From contig CALADI010000050.1 of the NCBI GenBank assembly GCA_937890525.1, positions 1 to 46,434 of the forward strand: DNA of 46,434 nucleotides, given 5' to 3'. Of the stretch, positions 33,156 to 41,111 are shown one piece after another. The translations under genes were made by a program, and so were the position numbers. How positions within the stretch are numbered: the first letter of the stretch is position 1; each line of letters starts with the position of its first letter. The stretch comes from an uncultured Clostridia bacterium (GTDB taxonomy: Bacteria > Bacillota > Clostridia > Oscillospirales > Oscillospiraceae). The notes under the pieces are model-generated. The model was given only the letters and a program-made list of their open reading frames with translations, searched no databases and was not told the origin of the DNA.

Positions 33156-36100
33156 TCAGCGGCGGGACTTCTTGCGTCCCAGCACCACCACCGCCGCCAG
33201 CGCTGCCGCCGATACCAGCAGTCCCACGGCGTACACCGCTGCACCGGTGTCACCGGTGGCAGGTCGGTTCTGGCTGCCGCCGGGCTTGGTGGGCTGGGTG
33301 GCAGGACCGGTGGGACGGCTGCCGGGAGCGGAAGGCTCCGTCACGGCAGGCTCGGTGGGCTTAGACTCCGGCTCTGTGGGCTTGGGCTCAGAAGGCTCGG
33401 TGGGCTTCTCCGGGTCGGTCTTTTCCGTCATATCGTACAGATTCGGCTGGCCCGCCTTTACCCGGCGGTAGGACTCAAACGCCATCAGCGCCTGCAAGGT
33501 GGACATATTCTGGGACTTATTCTCCGCCATCAGGTGACGGAAGCCGCCGTCATCCATCTTATAGGCGCACAGCGCCGTGACCAGATCCCGGGCGCTGCTT
33601 CTGACAAAGCCGTTGGCGGGATCCAGCGGATCCTGATCCAGACAGCCCAAGGCAATGATGACCTGAGCGATGGTCTCCGATGTGCCGAAATCGCAGTTGC
33701 GATCCATCTCATGCTTCAGATAGCCCAGACCTGCGTCAATGGCGGTCTGAACCTTGGGGTCTTTGCGGTAGGGGGCAAGGGCTTGGATCGCCATGGCGGT
33801 CATATCCGTGCCCACCTCATCGCTGCCGTTCAGTCCGAAGCCGCCGTTGTCCGGGTTCTGATAGGTCAGCGCCCGGTCGATGAGCTTCTGCCGGTCCCAC
33901 GCAGCCCCCGCCGGCACGGTATAACCGGCGCTGTCCAAGGCGATCAGCGCCCAGATGGGCTCGTTGCTGCCTGCGGTCATGAACTTGCCCCGGCACAGCA
34001 GGTCGATGAGATCCTCGCCGCCCACATTGGCTGCGTCCTCGCCCAGCGCCGTCACCGCCAGCACCACACGGGCGATGGTGGTGGGCTTCAGGGCAGAATT
34101 TTTGGGATTTTCATAGGTCTTGACGATGGAATCCAGATAGGACTGCTTCTGCTGCGCGCTGACGGTTCTTCCCATGCGCTCCATTAAGAACACATTCCAC
34201 TCGTCGCCGTAGCGGTAAGTCCAGCCCTCGTAGGCCTTGTCCATATAGGCAAGGGCGCCTGCGGTGGAATCTCCGATCAGCTGATCGTGATCCACCTCCG
34301 GCTCCGGGGTACCGCTGGCTACGGTGACGGTAAAGGTCACGGGCTTTGCGCCGCCGGTCTGATCCACCGGGGTGCCGGTGACGGTGACCACGCCCTCCTT
34401 CACGCCGATGATCTGGTAGCGGTCGTTGGCAACGCAGTACTCCTTGTCATTGCGGATCAGCACGCCCAGACCGTTGCGGACGATCTCCACCTCGCCGTCG
34501 CCGGAGAAGCTCCATGTCATCCCCGGTTCGGACACATGGTATCCCTGCGGGGTCTTTTCCCCGGAGAACACCAGCGGCAGATCCATGGTCTCGTTCTCTT
34601 TCACGGTGACGGCGCCGCCTTCCAGACGGATCTGGGTCACCGGGTTAAAATACTCCAAGGTGATCTGGGAGGTGCCCGTCACCTGCTTTTCCTGCTGCGG
34701 ATCGGTGGTGGACGCAGTCAGCGTCACCGTGCCCGCCCGGTAGGGCAGCACCGCCAGCAGGAACTCCGGCACATACTTTGCAATGGTGGGGTCGCTGGAA
34801 TCCAGCTTCCAAGCATCCCGGTAGCTGGCGTTCTCCGGCTCTACGATCACAGAGCCCGCCTGATGATCCAGCGTCAGATCCAGAAAATCTCCCATGGAGG
34901 AGCTGTTGGCATTGCGCTCGTGGATCACATAGGTGCCGCTGGGCGCAGGACGGATCATGCTCACCGGCACATAGGTGGAGGTCACCTCTGCTTGAGCATG
35001 CTTGCCGCCAAATGCTGCGCTGACCCGGATCAGTCCCGGCTTCTTGGGGGTGAAGGTGCTGCCGGAGCGGAACACATCCCCATCCACTTTCATCTCTGCC
35101 ATCGTTGCGGAGGCATTCTTCCATGCGCCCCCGGTCTGCACCTGCACCAAGACCCGGACTTCCCCGCTGCCTGCCACCTGGTAGCCCTGCTCAGCAGATC
35201 CGGTGACATATTTTCCCGTGGGCACCAGCCGCAGACCATCGATCTGGGCATTGGTCACCACGATGCGGAACCGGGCCAATTCCCGGTCATACTGGCTGCC
35301 GCTCCAAGAATCCCGGTCGCAAACCGCCACTTCCAGCGAGCCTGCTCCCAAGATCTCCACCTGACCGTTTTCGGACACGAACACCTTGTGGTCGCCCTGT
35401 CCGGCGCCCTCATACTGGGGCACAAAGGCAACTTTGCCGTCAAATCCCGGATAGCTGAGCACGCCTGCATACCGGCTCTGCTCCTGAGCATCGGAATCAG
35501 CGAAGGCATCGGCAAGGGACAGCTCCAAGCCGCTCACAGATGCAAAATCCCGGACATTGCTGCCATAGCCCTCGGCAGGGGTATAGCGCAGGGTCACGCC
35601 GGTTTCGGGCTTGAAATCTCCCCCTTCTCCGAAGTGGGGCCAGCCCTCGGCGCTGATGCGCCATGTTTTGCCGTTTTCCCCCTTGCCGCTGTTGAGCAGG
35701 TCGGCAAATTCTTGGGTGCGGAGGGCATCCGCAGAGCGGTTCTCGCAGTTTTCAGTAATGCCGTTGGCTGCGCCTGCTGCGCCGTCAGCCATGCCCGTCA
35801 GATAGTAGCCGCTGCGCAGGAGGGAGTTTTCCTCCGCCACGCCCACCAGCGCGCCCATGACTCCCTCGCCTTGGCTGCCCTTGCAGGAGAGTTTTCCTGC
35901 GGCATAGGTATTCACCACACCGCCGCCGGAGCGCAGATTGGCAACGAAGCTGCCGGTATTCTTACGGATGCCGTTCAAGCCCTCGGAGCTGACCTCCGCT
36001 CTGCTCCAGCAGTTGACGACCAGTCCGAAGCAGTCTTTTGCCAATGCGCCGGTGTCCTCACTGCTCTGGGTGGTGCCCAGAATGCCCAGATTCTGGATCA

Positions 36101-37331
36101 CGCCGGAGGCACCGATGGCGCCGTACAGAGGGGCGCCCACCAAGGTGATGGTGTGCCCATCGCCATCCAGCACGGCATTGAAGGTCTTGGTAGAGCCAAG
36201 CCACAGCTTGGGCAGGGTGATATCCGCCGTCAGACGGTAGAACACCCCATCTTCCGGCGCTTTCAGATGATCTTTGAAGTTGCTCTGATCCAGTTCCACC
36301 ACCTGCATCCCGTCGGCGCTCACCGCACCCACGCTCCGCAGGGAAAGCCCTGCCACCGCTTCGTTGAGGTTCGCCGTGGCTTCGGTGACGGCGGTCTGGG
36401 GCTTGTTCGGGGCGTCCTTCACATCCTGCGCCGCTTTCATGGCGTCCGCAAAGGTATTCCAGCTTTCCGCGGTGTAGATCTGGGTGCGGTCGACCCCCTC
36501 ACCTGCTGCGATGGCTTCGTCCAGGGCAGCCAGTTCCTCCGGGGTCGCTTCCGGATTCTCGGTCACTTGGCTCTGAAGGGTAAGCTGACCGTCCTCCCCG
36601 AGGATCCACTCCAGATCAGTCTCGGTGCGTCCTTCGTTCAAGAAGGCGATCTGCTCTTCCGGGATAAATGCCCCTGCATCGGCAAAATTCCGATTGTCCC
36701 CGTCGGGGATGGGGTCATTGGACATTCCGGTGGATGTACCGACGCGGTCTGCGCCCACGCCCACGCAATGGGTCACTGTACCCTTGACGAAATCGCCGTT
36801 GTTGGTCAGGGTTCCGTAAGCCTGTGCGCTGCCGTAGTTCAGCACTCCGGCATACAGGCTGTTGCTCAGCACCGCATCGCTGACATTGGCATAGCCTACC
36901 AGACCTGCCACATGGTGGGCAAACCACGCACCACCGCCGTTGCCCGTGTAGGTCACATCCGCATAAGAAATACAGTTGCGGATCGTGCCGTTGTTCATGA
37001 CCGCCATTGATCCTACATCGGAGTCAGATGTGACGCTGCCCCGCAGGATCAGGTTGGATACCACGCCCCCTCCGGCAATGGTCTGGATCAGGGGCTTGCC
37101 CGCCAGCGTCACCGTGTGGCCGTTGCCGTTGAGGGTGCCGCTGAAGTTTGCGACAGGCGTCCACCCATCGCTGAGGACAATGTCCCCGGTCAGTACATAG
37201 CCGCCCCCTGCCATGGCCGCCAAGTCCGACTCGCTGCGGATGGGCGTTTCCTCCGCCGCCAGCGCCGGGGTGGGCAGCAGGCTCAGCATCATGACCAGCG
37301 CCATGAGCAGGCTGATGATTCGTTTGTTCAT
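33156..37331 (-). CDS. Large wall-anchored surface protein with an intrinsic-factor-like alpha/alpha toroid
   Basis: A 1391-residue secreted protein. Order: signal peptide (cleaved near ALAAEE, residue 26); a GLUG-like beta-helix stretch (about 40-230: GTLNGNGHTVTL); a FIVAR-like helical segment (about 265-340); a second beta-helix stretch (about 350-590); several Ig-like beta domains (about 590-1000); an alpha/alpha toroid of the prenyltransferase/transcobalamin type (about 1015-1300, with PDNGGFGLNG and MDDGGFRHL turns); a Pro/Thr/Glu linker; then RPATGDTG, a hydrophobic helix and RKKSRR, a variant sortase signal. The start has GGAGG seven bases upstream. First gene after the B12 riboswitch. 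I infer it captures cobalamin at the cell surface; adhesion is the alternative role for the N-terminal part. Confidence 0.88.
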   Translation of the reverse strand: MNKRIISLLMALVMMLSLLPTPALAAEETPIRSESDLAAMAGGGYVLTGDIVLSDGWTPVANFSGTLNGNGHTVTLAGKPLIQTIAGGGVVSNLILRGSVTSDSDVGSMAVMNNGTIRNCISYADVTYTGNGGGAWFAHHVAGLVGYANVSDAVLSNSLYAGVLNYGSAQAYGTLTNNGDFVKGTVTHCVGVGADRVGTSTGMSNDPIPDGDNRNFADAGAFIPEEQIAFLNEGRTETDLEWILGEDGQLTLQSQVTENPEATPEELAALDEAIAAGEGVDRTQIYTAESWNTFADAMKAAQDVKDAPNKPQTAVTEATANLNEAVAGLSLRSVGAVSADGMQVVELDQSNFKDHLKAPEDGVFYRLTADITLPKLWLGSTKTFNAVLDGDGHTITLVGAPLYGAIGASGVIQNLGILGTTQSSEDTGALAKDCFGLVVNCWSRAEVSSEGLNGIRKNTGSFVANLRSGGGVVNTYAAGKLSCKGSQGEGVMGALVGVAEENSLLRSGYYLTGMADGAAGAANGITENCENRSADALRTQEFADLLNSGKGENGKTWRISAEGWPHFGEGGDFKPETGVTLRYTPAEGYGSNVRDFASVSGLELSLADAFADSDAQEQSRYAGVLSYPGFDGKVAFVPQYEGAGQGDHKVFVSENGQVEILGAGSLEVAVCDRDSWSGSQYDRELARFRIVVTNAQIDGLRLVPTGKYVTGSAEQGYQVAGSGEVRVLVQVQTGGAWKNASATMAEMKVDGDVFRSGSTFTPKKPGLIRVSAAFGGKHAQAEVTSTYVPVSMIRPAPSGTYVIHERNANSSSMGDFLDLTLDHQAGSVIVEPENASYRDAWKLDSSDPTIAKYVPEFLLAVLPYRAGTVTLTASTTDPQQEKQVTGTSQITLEYFNPVTQIRLEGGAVTVKENETMDLPLVFSGEKTPQGYHVSEPGMTWSFSGDGEVEIVRNGLGVLIRNDKEYCVANDRYQIIGVKEGVVTVTGTPVDQTGGAKPVTFTVTVASGTPEPEVDHDQLIGDSTAGALAYMDKAYEGWTYRYGDEWNVFLMERMGRTVSAQQKQSYLDSIVKTYENPKNSALKPTTIARVVLAVTALGEDAANVGGEDLIDLLCRGKFMTAGSNEPIWALIALDSAGYTVPAGAAWDRQKLIDRALTYQNPDNGGFGLNGSDEVGTDMTAMAIQALAPYRKDPKVQTAIDAGLGYLKHEMDRNCDFGTSETIAQVIIALGCLDQDPLDPANGFVRSSARDLVTALCAYKMDDGGFRHLMAENKSQNMSTLQALMAFESYRRVKAGQPNLYDMTEKTDPEKPTEPSEPKPTEPESKPTEPAVTEPSAPGSRPTGPATQPTKPGGSQNRPATGDTGAAVYAVGLLVSAAALAAVVVLGRKKSRR

Positions 37332-37400
37332 AATACTTCCTCCGTTTTCTCTTTTGAATTATCGTTAACCGCTATGCGGATCATCCCGTTGCCTGCGCGC

Positions 37401-37429
37401 AAAAAAAGCACCAGTATTTCTACTGGTGC
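37401..37429 (-). terminator. Expression-platform terminator of the cobalamin riboswitch
   Basis: GCACCAGTA / TACTGGTGC stem with a GAAA loop followed by T7 on the minus strand, between the aptamer and the first gene. Its place makes it the likely switch: B12 bound, terminator forms; B12 absent, transcription goes on. Confidence 0.85.
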
Positions 37430-37484
37430 GACCGATTTTCTCGCATTCTTCTCCACCCCTCCCACTCGAAGGGCAAAAGCGCAA

Positions 37485-37689
37485 GCATCGTCGGTATTCT
37501 GGCTCATGTCTTGGGAGGAGATCCTCTGCGTCTGTGCTCCGCCTTCCCAGGTTTCCCCAGTGACCGGATCGCTCCACGAGCACAGACTCCAACATTTACA
37601 GCAACGGGTAACAGCCCCGGACTTGAACCGGGTTTCCTTATCACCGCGCCTGACGGTCTCGCCGCCAGTCATTACGGGTGACACGATGC
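37485..37689 (-). ncRNA. Cobalamin riboswitch aptamer
   Basis: On the minus strand the leader shows the cobalamin aptamer core: GGAAACCCGGTTCAAGTCC, then GGGGCTG, ACCCGTTGCTGTAA, and later the B12-box-like AGCCAGAATACCGACG. The ends pair as a perfect 7-bp closing stem, GCATCGT (37683-37689) with ACGATGC (37485-37491). A P6-like arm CCCGG/CCGGG and a long peripheral stem (GTCTGTGCTC / GAGCACAGAC) are also visible. It sits between a consensus promoter and a terminator, about 150 bases before the surface-protein gene, and so puts the whole five-gene operon under B12 control. Confidence 0.95.
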
Positions 37690-37742
37690 ATGATGAACTT
37701 GTTCAAAGGGCGACCCTCGGCGCATGGTCGGGGGTCGATCTT

Positions 37743-37771
37743 ATTGTACCCGCCGGCAGGAGGATTGTCAA
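37743..37771 (-). promoter_or_regulatory. Promoter of the B12-riboswitch operon
   Basis: Perfect TTGACA (37766-37771), 17-bp spacer, TACAAT (37743-37748) on the minus strand. Transcription would start near 37735, leaving a leader of about 400 bases containing the riboswitch and its terminator. Confidence 0.8.
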
Positions 37772-37871
37772 CCTCCCACAGCCATTTTGCGCCGATATGT
37801 GACCTTGTCACGGATAGATCCCGGCGGGAGGTATATGATAATACCATCCAGTCCATCCCAAGGAGGAGATC

Positions 37872-38258
37872 ATGACTATGAAATATCTCATTGCCGCCGT
37901 GTGCCTTGCGCTGGCTCTGGCAGGCTGCGCCCCCGGAAGCGAGCCTTCCGCCTACCGGCAGGTGAACGCCCAAACTGCCATGGAATTGATGCAGACGGAG
38001 GAAAACGCCCAGATCGTGGATGTGCGGACAGAAGCGGAATATGCCGAAGGGCACATCCCCGGCGCCATCTGCATCCCCAACGAGTCCATCGGCACCGATC
38101 CCATTCCGGAACTGCCCGACCTAGATCAGACCATCTTGGTCTACTGCCGCAGCGGGCGCCGGAGCAAGCAGGCCGCCCAGAAGCTGGCAGATCTTGGCTA
38201 CACCAATGTGGTGGAGTTCGGGGGCATCCAAGACTGGACAGGCCCCACCGTTTCGTGA
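37872..38258 (+). CDS. Rhodanese-domain lipoprotein
   Basis: A 128-residue protein: short signal peptide with lipobox LALAGC (Cys about residue 19) and a single rhodanese domain with the active-site loop YCRSGRRS (Cys about residue 97). Rhodaneses move sulfane sulfur or act as Cys redox relays. AAGGAGGAG lies just upstream; a second ATG two codons later (MKYLIAAV) is equally possible. It is followed 70 bases later by a thioredoxin gene on the same strand, which suggests a shared thiol/persulfide task outside the membrane. A TATGATAAT-like -10 lies near 37834, without a clear -35. Confidence 0.88.
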   Translation: MTMKYLIAAVCLALALAGCAPGSEPSAYRQVNAQTAMELMQTEENAQIVDVRTEAEYAEGHIPGAICIPNESIGTDPIPELPDLDQTILVYCRSGRRSKQAAQKLADLGYTNVVEFGGIQDWTGPTVS

Positions 38259-38328
38259 TAAAATCACGGAAGATCCCCGTGAACCGTGGTATCCTATCAT
38301 CACTGAGAATTTCAAGGAGGACAACACT

Positions 38329-38634
38329 ATGTCTGTGATCGCTGTTACCAATGAAACCTTTGAGCAGGAGGTGCTCCGCTCCGATGCGCCCGTGATCGTG
38401 GATTTCTGGGCAAGCTGGTGCGGCCCCTGCCGTATGCTGGCACCCATCCTGGATCAGGTGGCATCTGAGCGCCCGGATGTGAAGATCGCCAAGATCAATG
38501 TGGACGAGCAGATGGAACTGGCATCCCGGTTCGGCATCGTCAGCATCCCCACCCTGATCGTGTTCAAGAACGGTCAGCCGGTGAACAAGTCCATGGGCGT
38601 CAAGCCCAAGGCGGACATCCTCGCCATGCTGTAA
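38329..38634 (+). CDS. trxA: Thioredoxin
   Basis: A 101-residue classical thioredoxin with the active site WCGPC (about residues 29-33) in DFWASWCGPCRML, the cis-Pro loop SIPTLIVF, and the usual length. It has no signal peptide, so it is cytoplasmic. The ATG at 38329 has AAGGAGG nine bases upstream; an open frame runs further upstream but overlaps the rhodanese gene and lacks a site. It ends at the terminator 38636-38676. Confidence 0.95.
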   Translation: MSVIAVTNETFEQEVLRSDAPVIVDFWASWCGPCRMLAPILDQVASERPDVKIAKINVDEQMELASRFGIVSIPTLIVFKNGQPVNKSMGVKPKADILAML

Positions 38635-38635
38635 G

Positions 38636-38676
38636 AAAAGGCGGCTCTCTTAGAAAAAGAGGGCCGCCTTTCTGTT
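38636..38676 (+). terminator. Terminator between thioredoxin and the Crp-family gene
   Basis: GGCGGCTCTCTT / AAGAGGGCCGCC stem with TTTCTGTTTT after it on the plus strand and a short T-run on the minus strand, so it can serve both convergent genes. Confidence 0.85.
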
Positions 38677-38688
38677 TTCGATGAAATG

Positions 38689-39339
38689 TTACAGGTTTTG
38701 CAGGCGCTTGATGTCCGTCAGCTCCACCGCGCCCCGGGTGAGCCGCACCATATTCTCGCTCTGGAAATACCGCAGCATCCGGGTCACCACCTCACGGGCG
38801 GTGCCCAGATGGTTGGCGATCTTCTCATGGGTCATCTTCAGCACGGTGCTGCCCTCCAGACGGCTCTCCTCCACCAGAAAATCCGCAAGCCGCTGGTCAA
38901 ACCGCTTCCACATCACCTGTTCCATCAGCCACATCACATCGGAGAACCGGGTGCTCATCAACTCATTTACATAGTTGGACATCGCCACGGATTCCTCCAT
39001 CAGCTTGCCGAACACCTGCGGCGGGATCACCCAGACCGAGGTGAGCTTCTCGGCTGCGATGGTCACATCGAACTGGATGCTGCGCATCATGCACGATGCG
39101 CTGAACAGACAGATATCGTGGTCGAAGAGCCGATAGATGGTGATCTCTCTGCCCTCGTCCGAAAGAATATACGCCCGGAGCTGCCCGGTCTGCACCAAGA
39201 TCAGACCCATGCAGTCCAGCGACCCGTTGTGCACCACCGTCCCCGCCGGGAAGGTGGTATGCATCACCGTGCCCTCCAGCAAGGACTGCTGCTGGGGCGT
39301 CAGCTTATTAAAGATGGGAAAATATTCCGCAAATTCCAT
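38689..39339 (-). CDS. Crp/Fnr-family transcriptional regulator
   Basis: A 216-residue regulator with an N-terminal cyclic-nucleotide-binding beta-roll (residues 15-120) and a C-terminal Crp-type winged helix: MTHEKIANHLGTAREVVTRML, residues about 160-185. No Fnr-type Cys cluster is present at the N-terminus, so an oxygen-sensing cluster is unlikely; the effector is unknown. The ATG at 39337-39339 follows AAGGGGGA; the longer frame to 39390 would start inside the promoter. It is transcribed alone. Confidence 0.92.
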   Translation of the reverse strand: MEFAEYFPIFNKLTPQQQSLLEGTVMHTTFPAGTVVHNGSLDCMGLILVQTGQLRAYILSDEGREITIYRLFDHDICLFSASCMMRSIQFDVTIAAEKLTSVWVIPPQVFGKLMEESVAMSNYVNELMSTRFSDVMWLMEQVMWKRFDQRLADFLVEESRLEGSTVLKMTHEKIANHLGTAREVVTRMLRYFQSENMVRLTRGAVELTDIKRLQNL

Positions 39340-39361
39340 GGTAAATCCCCCTTTGGGGTGT

Positions 39362-39390
39362 AGTATATCGAAAAAATGCCCCGGCGTCAA
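39362..39390 (-). promoter_or_regulatory. Promoter of the Crp/Fnr-family gene
   Basis: TTGACG (39385-39390), 17-bp spacer, TATACT (39362-39367) on the minus strand. The leader would be only about 15-20 bases. Confidence 0.75.
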
Positions 39391-39503
39391 CCGGCGGCAC
39401 TCCCCAGCTTAATACATTTTTCATATCTTTCCCCTTTCTTTCTTCATATCTCTTCGGTAAGATATAGGTACAAAGTAACTTTTTCATTTTCCTCTCTTCA
39501 TTT

Positions 39504-39538
39504 GCAAAAAATCCGCAGCACCCGCTGCGGATTTTTGC
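39504..39538 (-). terminator. Terminator downstream of the CapA-like gene
   Basis: AAATCCGCAGC / GCTGCGGATTT stem with a 4-base loop; the minus strand continues with T6. A second hairpin, 39544-39583 (cagcgcacca / tggtgcgctg), lies between it and the gene stop; its T-run is on the plus strand only. Confidence 0.8.
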
Positions 39539-39591
39539 TGTCTCAGCGCACCATCCTCCGGAAAGCCGGAAGGTGGTGCGCTGTTTCTTTT

Positions 39592-40950
39592 TTAGTCTAC
39601 TTCCACGGCGATCCGCTCCCCGATGCGCTGGAGGGCATAGGTCATGTCATCATAGACCGCCGGGGTGATCTTGCCCAGATAGTTGGACTCGTACCGGCTC
39701 AGGGTCTCCTGAAGCCGCACCACCCGGTGCCCGCCGTCGCCGCTCTGATCCGGCAGCAGGGTATAGATGGGGGTGTAATCATACCCCGTGACCCGCACCG
39801 AGCCGCTGGCATTGTCCCGGGTCACCTCCACATCCAGGATCACCGAGTACGCCGTCCCCGCCCGGGCCGCATCCCCGAAGAAATCTCCCAGAGAATAGGC
39901 CACCAAGGTGCCGTTGACAGGATCGTACTCCACCGACTGCACCAGATGGGGATGGCTGCCCAAGATCACATCCACCCCCGACGACAGCATCAGATCCCGG
40001 ATCTCCTTCTGGGTGGCGCTGATCTCCTCGTTGTTCTCGCTGCCCCAATGCACCATGGCGATGGTGAGATCCGGCTTCTCCGATGCCACATTCTTCAGAA
40101 CTTGGGTGATCTTCTCCCGATCCACCTTCTGATAGTCCGAGGTGTAGTCGGTGTACAGCACATTGACGCAGGATTCGCTGCCCTCGGGCAGCCCCAGATT
40201 GTCCATGCCCTTGGTGAAGCCCACCAGCGCGATCCGGATGCCCTGCACTTCCACAATGGAGTATCCCCCGGTCTTGCGGAATGTGCGCTCATTGGCAAAG
40301 GTGCCCACAGGCAGCACCCCCGCCTGGTAGAACCCATCCAAGGTGGATTGCAGCCCCAGCACCCCCGCCCGGATAGAGGCGGAGTTGGCAGTCTGCACCA
40401 CATCCACGCCGATCTGGGCAAGCTGCTGGGCGATCTGCGCCGGGGCAGATCCGGTCTCGGTGCCGTAAGGCTCCCCGGCCAGCGTACCCTCAAAATTCAG
40501 CATGGCAAGATCTGCCTCCGCAAACACCGGCGCCACATCCAGAAATGCCCGGGTGAAGTCGTAGTCCGACCCACTGGCGGCGTTGCGGATCACCTGATCG
40601 GTGATGTTCAGATCCCCCGCCGCCGCAATGTGGATCACCGTGGTGGCAGAGGGCTGGGCAGGTTCCGTCTGCTGGTCAGCCTGAACCGCAGCCGCCGTGG
40701 AATTGGCATCGGTCTGCCCGGTGGTATCGGCCACAGTCTCCCCTGTGGCGGAGTCGGCGTTCTGGTCGCCGCTGCGGTTCACCCACACGATGACACCCGC
40801 CGCCAGTCCGATCAGCACCAGCGCCGCTGTCAGCCGCAGCAGCAGCGTCCGCCGGGCTTTCTTCTGCCGCTCCCGCTGGGCGGCACGCTCCTTGCGCTGG
40901 GCACGGCGTTTTTCCAATTCTGTTTGTCTTTCTTCTCGTTCTGCGCCCAT
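39592..40950 (-). CDS. CapA-family metallophosphatase-like membrane protein
   Basis: A 452-residue protein of the CapA/PGA_cap family (calcineurin-like fold, linked to poly-gamma-glutamate capsule in Bacillus). A strongly basic/acidic N-terminus (first 35 residues rich in Glu, Arg, Lys) is followed by one membrane helix (about 36-56), a Thr/Ala/Gln-rich linker, and the extracellular domain with AAGDLNIT, MLNFEGTLAG, TANSASIRAG, VHWGSENNEE, GSHPHLVQS and SLGDFFGD. No capBC ligase genes are nearby, so poly-glutamate is not implied; a role in wall polymers is more likely. GGAGGAG precedes the ATG. Confidence 0.88.
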   Translation of the reverse strand: MGAEREERQTELEKRRAQRKERAAQRERQKKARRTLLLRLTAALVLIGLAAGVIVWVNRSGDQNADSATGETVADTTGQTDANSTAAAVQADQQTEPAQPSATTVIHIAAAGDLNITDQVIRNAASGSDYDFTRAFLDVAPVFAEADLAMLNFEGTLAGEPYGTETGSAPAQIAQQLAQIGVDVVQTANSASIRAGVLGLQSTLDGFYQAGVLPVGTFANERTFRKTGGYSIVEVQGIRIALVGFTKGMDNLGLPEGSESCVNVLYTDYTSDYQKVDREKITQVLKNVASEKPDLTIAMVHWGSENNEEISATQKEIRDLMLSSGVDVILGSHPHLVQSVEYDPVNGTLVAYSLGDFFGDAARAGTAYSVILDVEVTRDNASGSVRVTGYDYTPIYTLLPDQSGDGGHRVVRLQETLSRYESNYLGKITPAVYDDMTYALQRIGERIAVEVD

Positions 40951-41006
40951 AGTCGCTCCTCCATCTATGTCCTATCCCATGGGGAAATCTATCCGTGAAT
41001 CCTACT

Positions 41007-41035
41007 ATTTTACACGAAAATCCCCCCACTTACAA
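41007..41035 (-). promoter_or_regulatory. Promoter of the CapA-like gene
   Basis: TTGTAA (41030-41035), 17-bp spacer, TAAAAT (41007-41012) on the minus strand, back-to-back with the lysozyme promoter. Confidence 0.7.
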
Positions 41036-41053
41036 GGGGAAAATCAAAAGGAC

Positions 41054-41082
41054 TTGGCGAATCGTCCGCCCTGTGTTATAAT
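41054..41082 (+). promoter_or_regulatory. Promoter of the lysozyme/murI operon
   Basis: TTGGCG (41054-41059), 17-bp spacer, perfect TATAAT (41077-41082), 30 bases before the lysozyme ATG. Confidence 0.75.
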
Positions 41083-41111
41083 ATGGGCAAATTCTCATGT
41101 TCGGAGGGCCT

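Noticed and set aside
34287..37010. 907-codon plus-strand open frame
   Set aside because: Antisense shadow of the 1391-residue surface protein; low-complexity His/Gly/Ala translation and no ribosome site.
37328..37684. 118-codon minus-strand open frame upstream of the surface protein
   Set aside because: It lies across the cobalamin riboswitch and its terminator; the RNA structure explains the sequence better than a protein.
39544..39583. Hairpin as the terminator of the CapA-like gene
   Set aside because: The T-run follows on the plus strand, not in the direction of the gene; the stem at 39504-39538 fits better.
39592..40950. Poly-gamma-glutamate capsule operon suggested by the CapA-like protein
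   Set aside because: No CapB/CapC ligase genes flank it; CapA-family proteins also occur alone.
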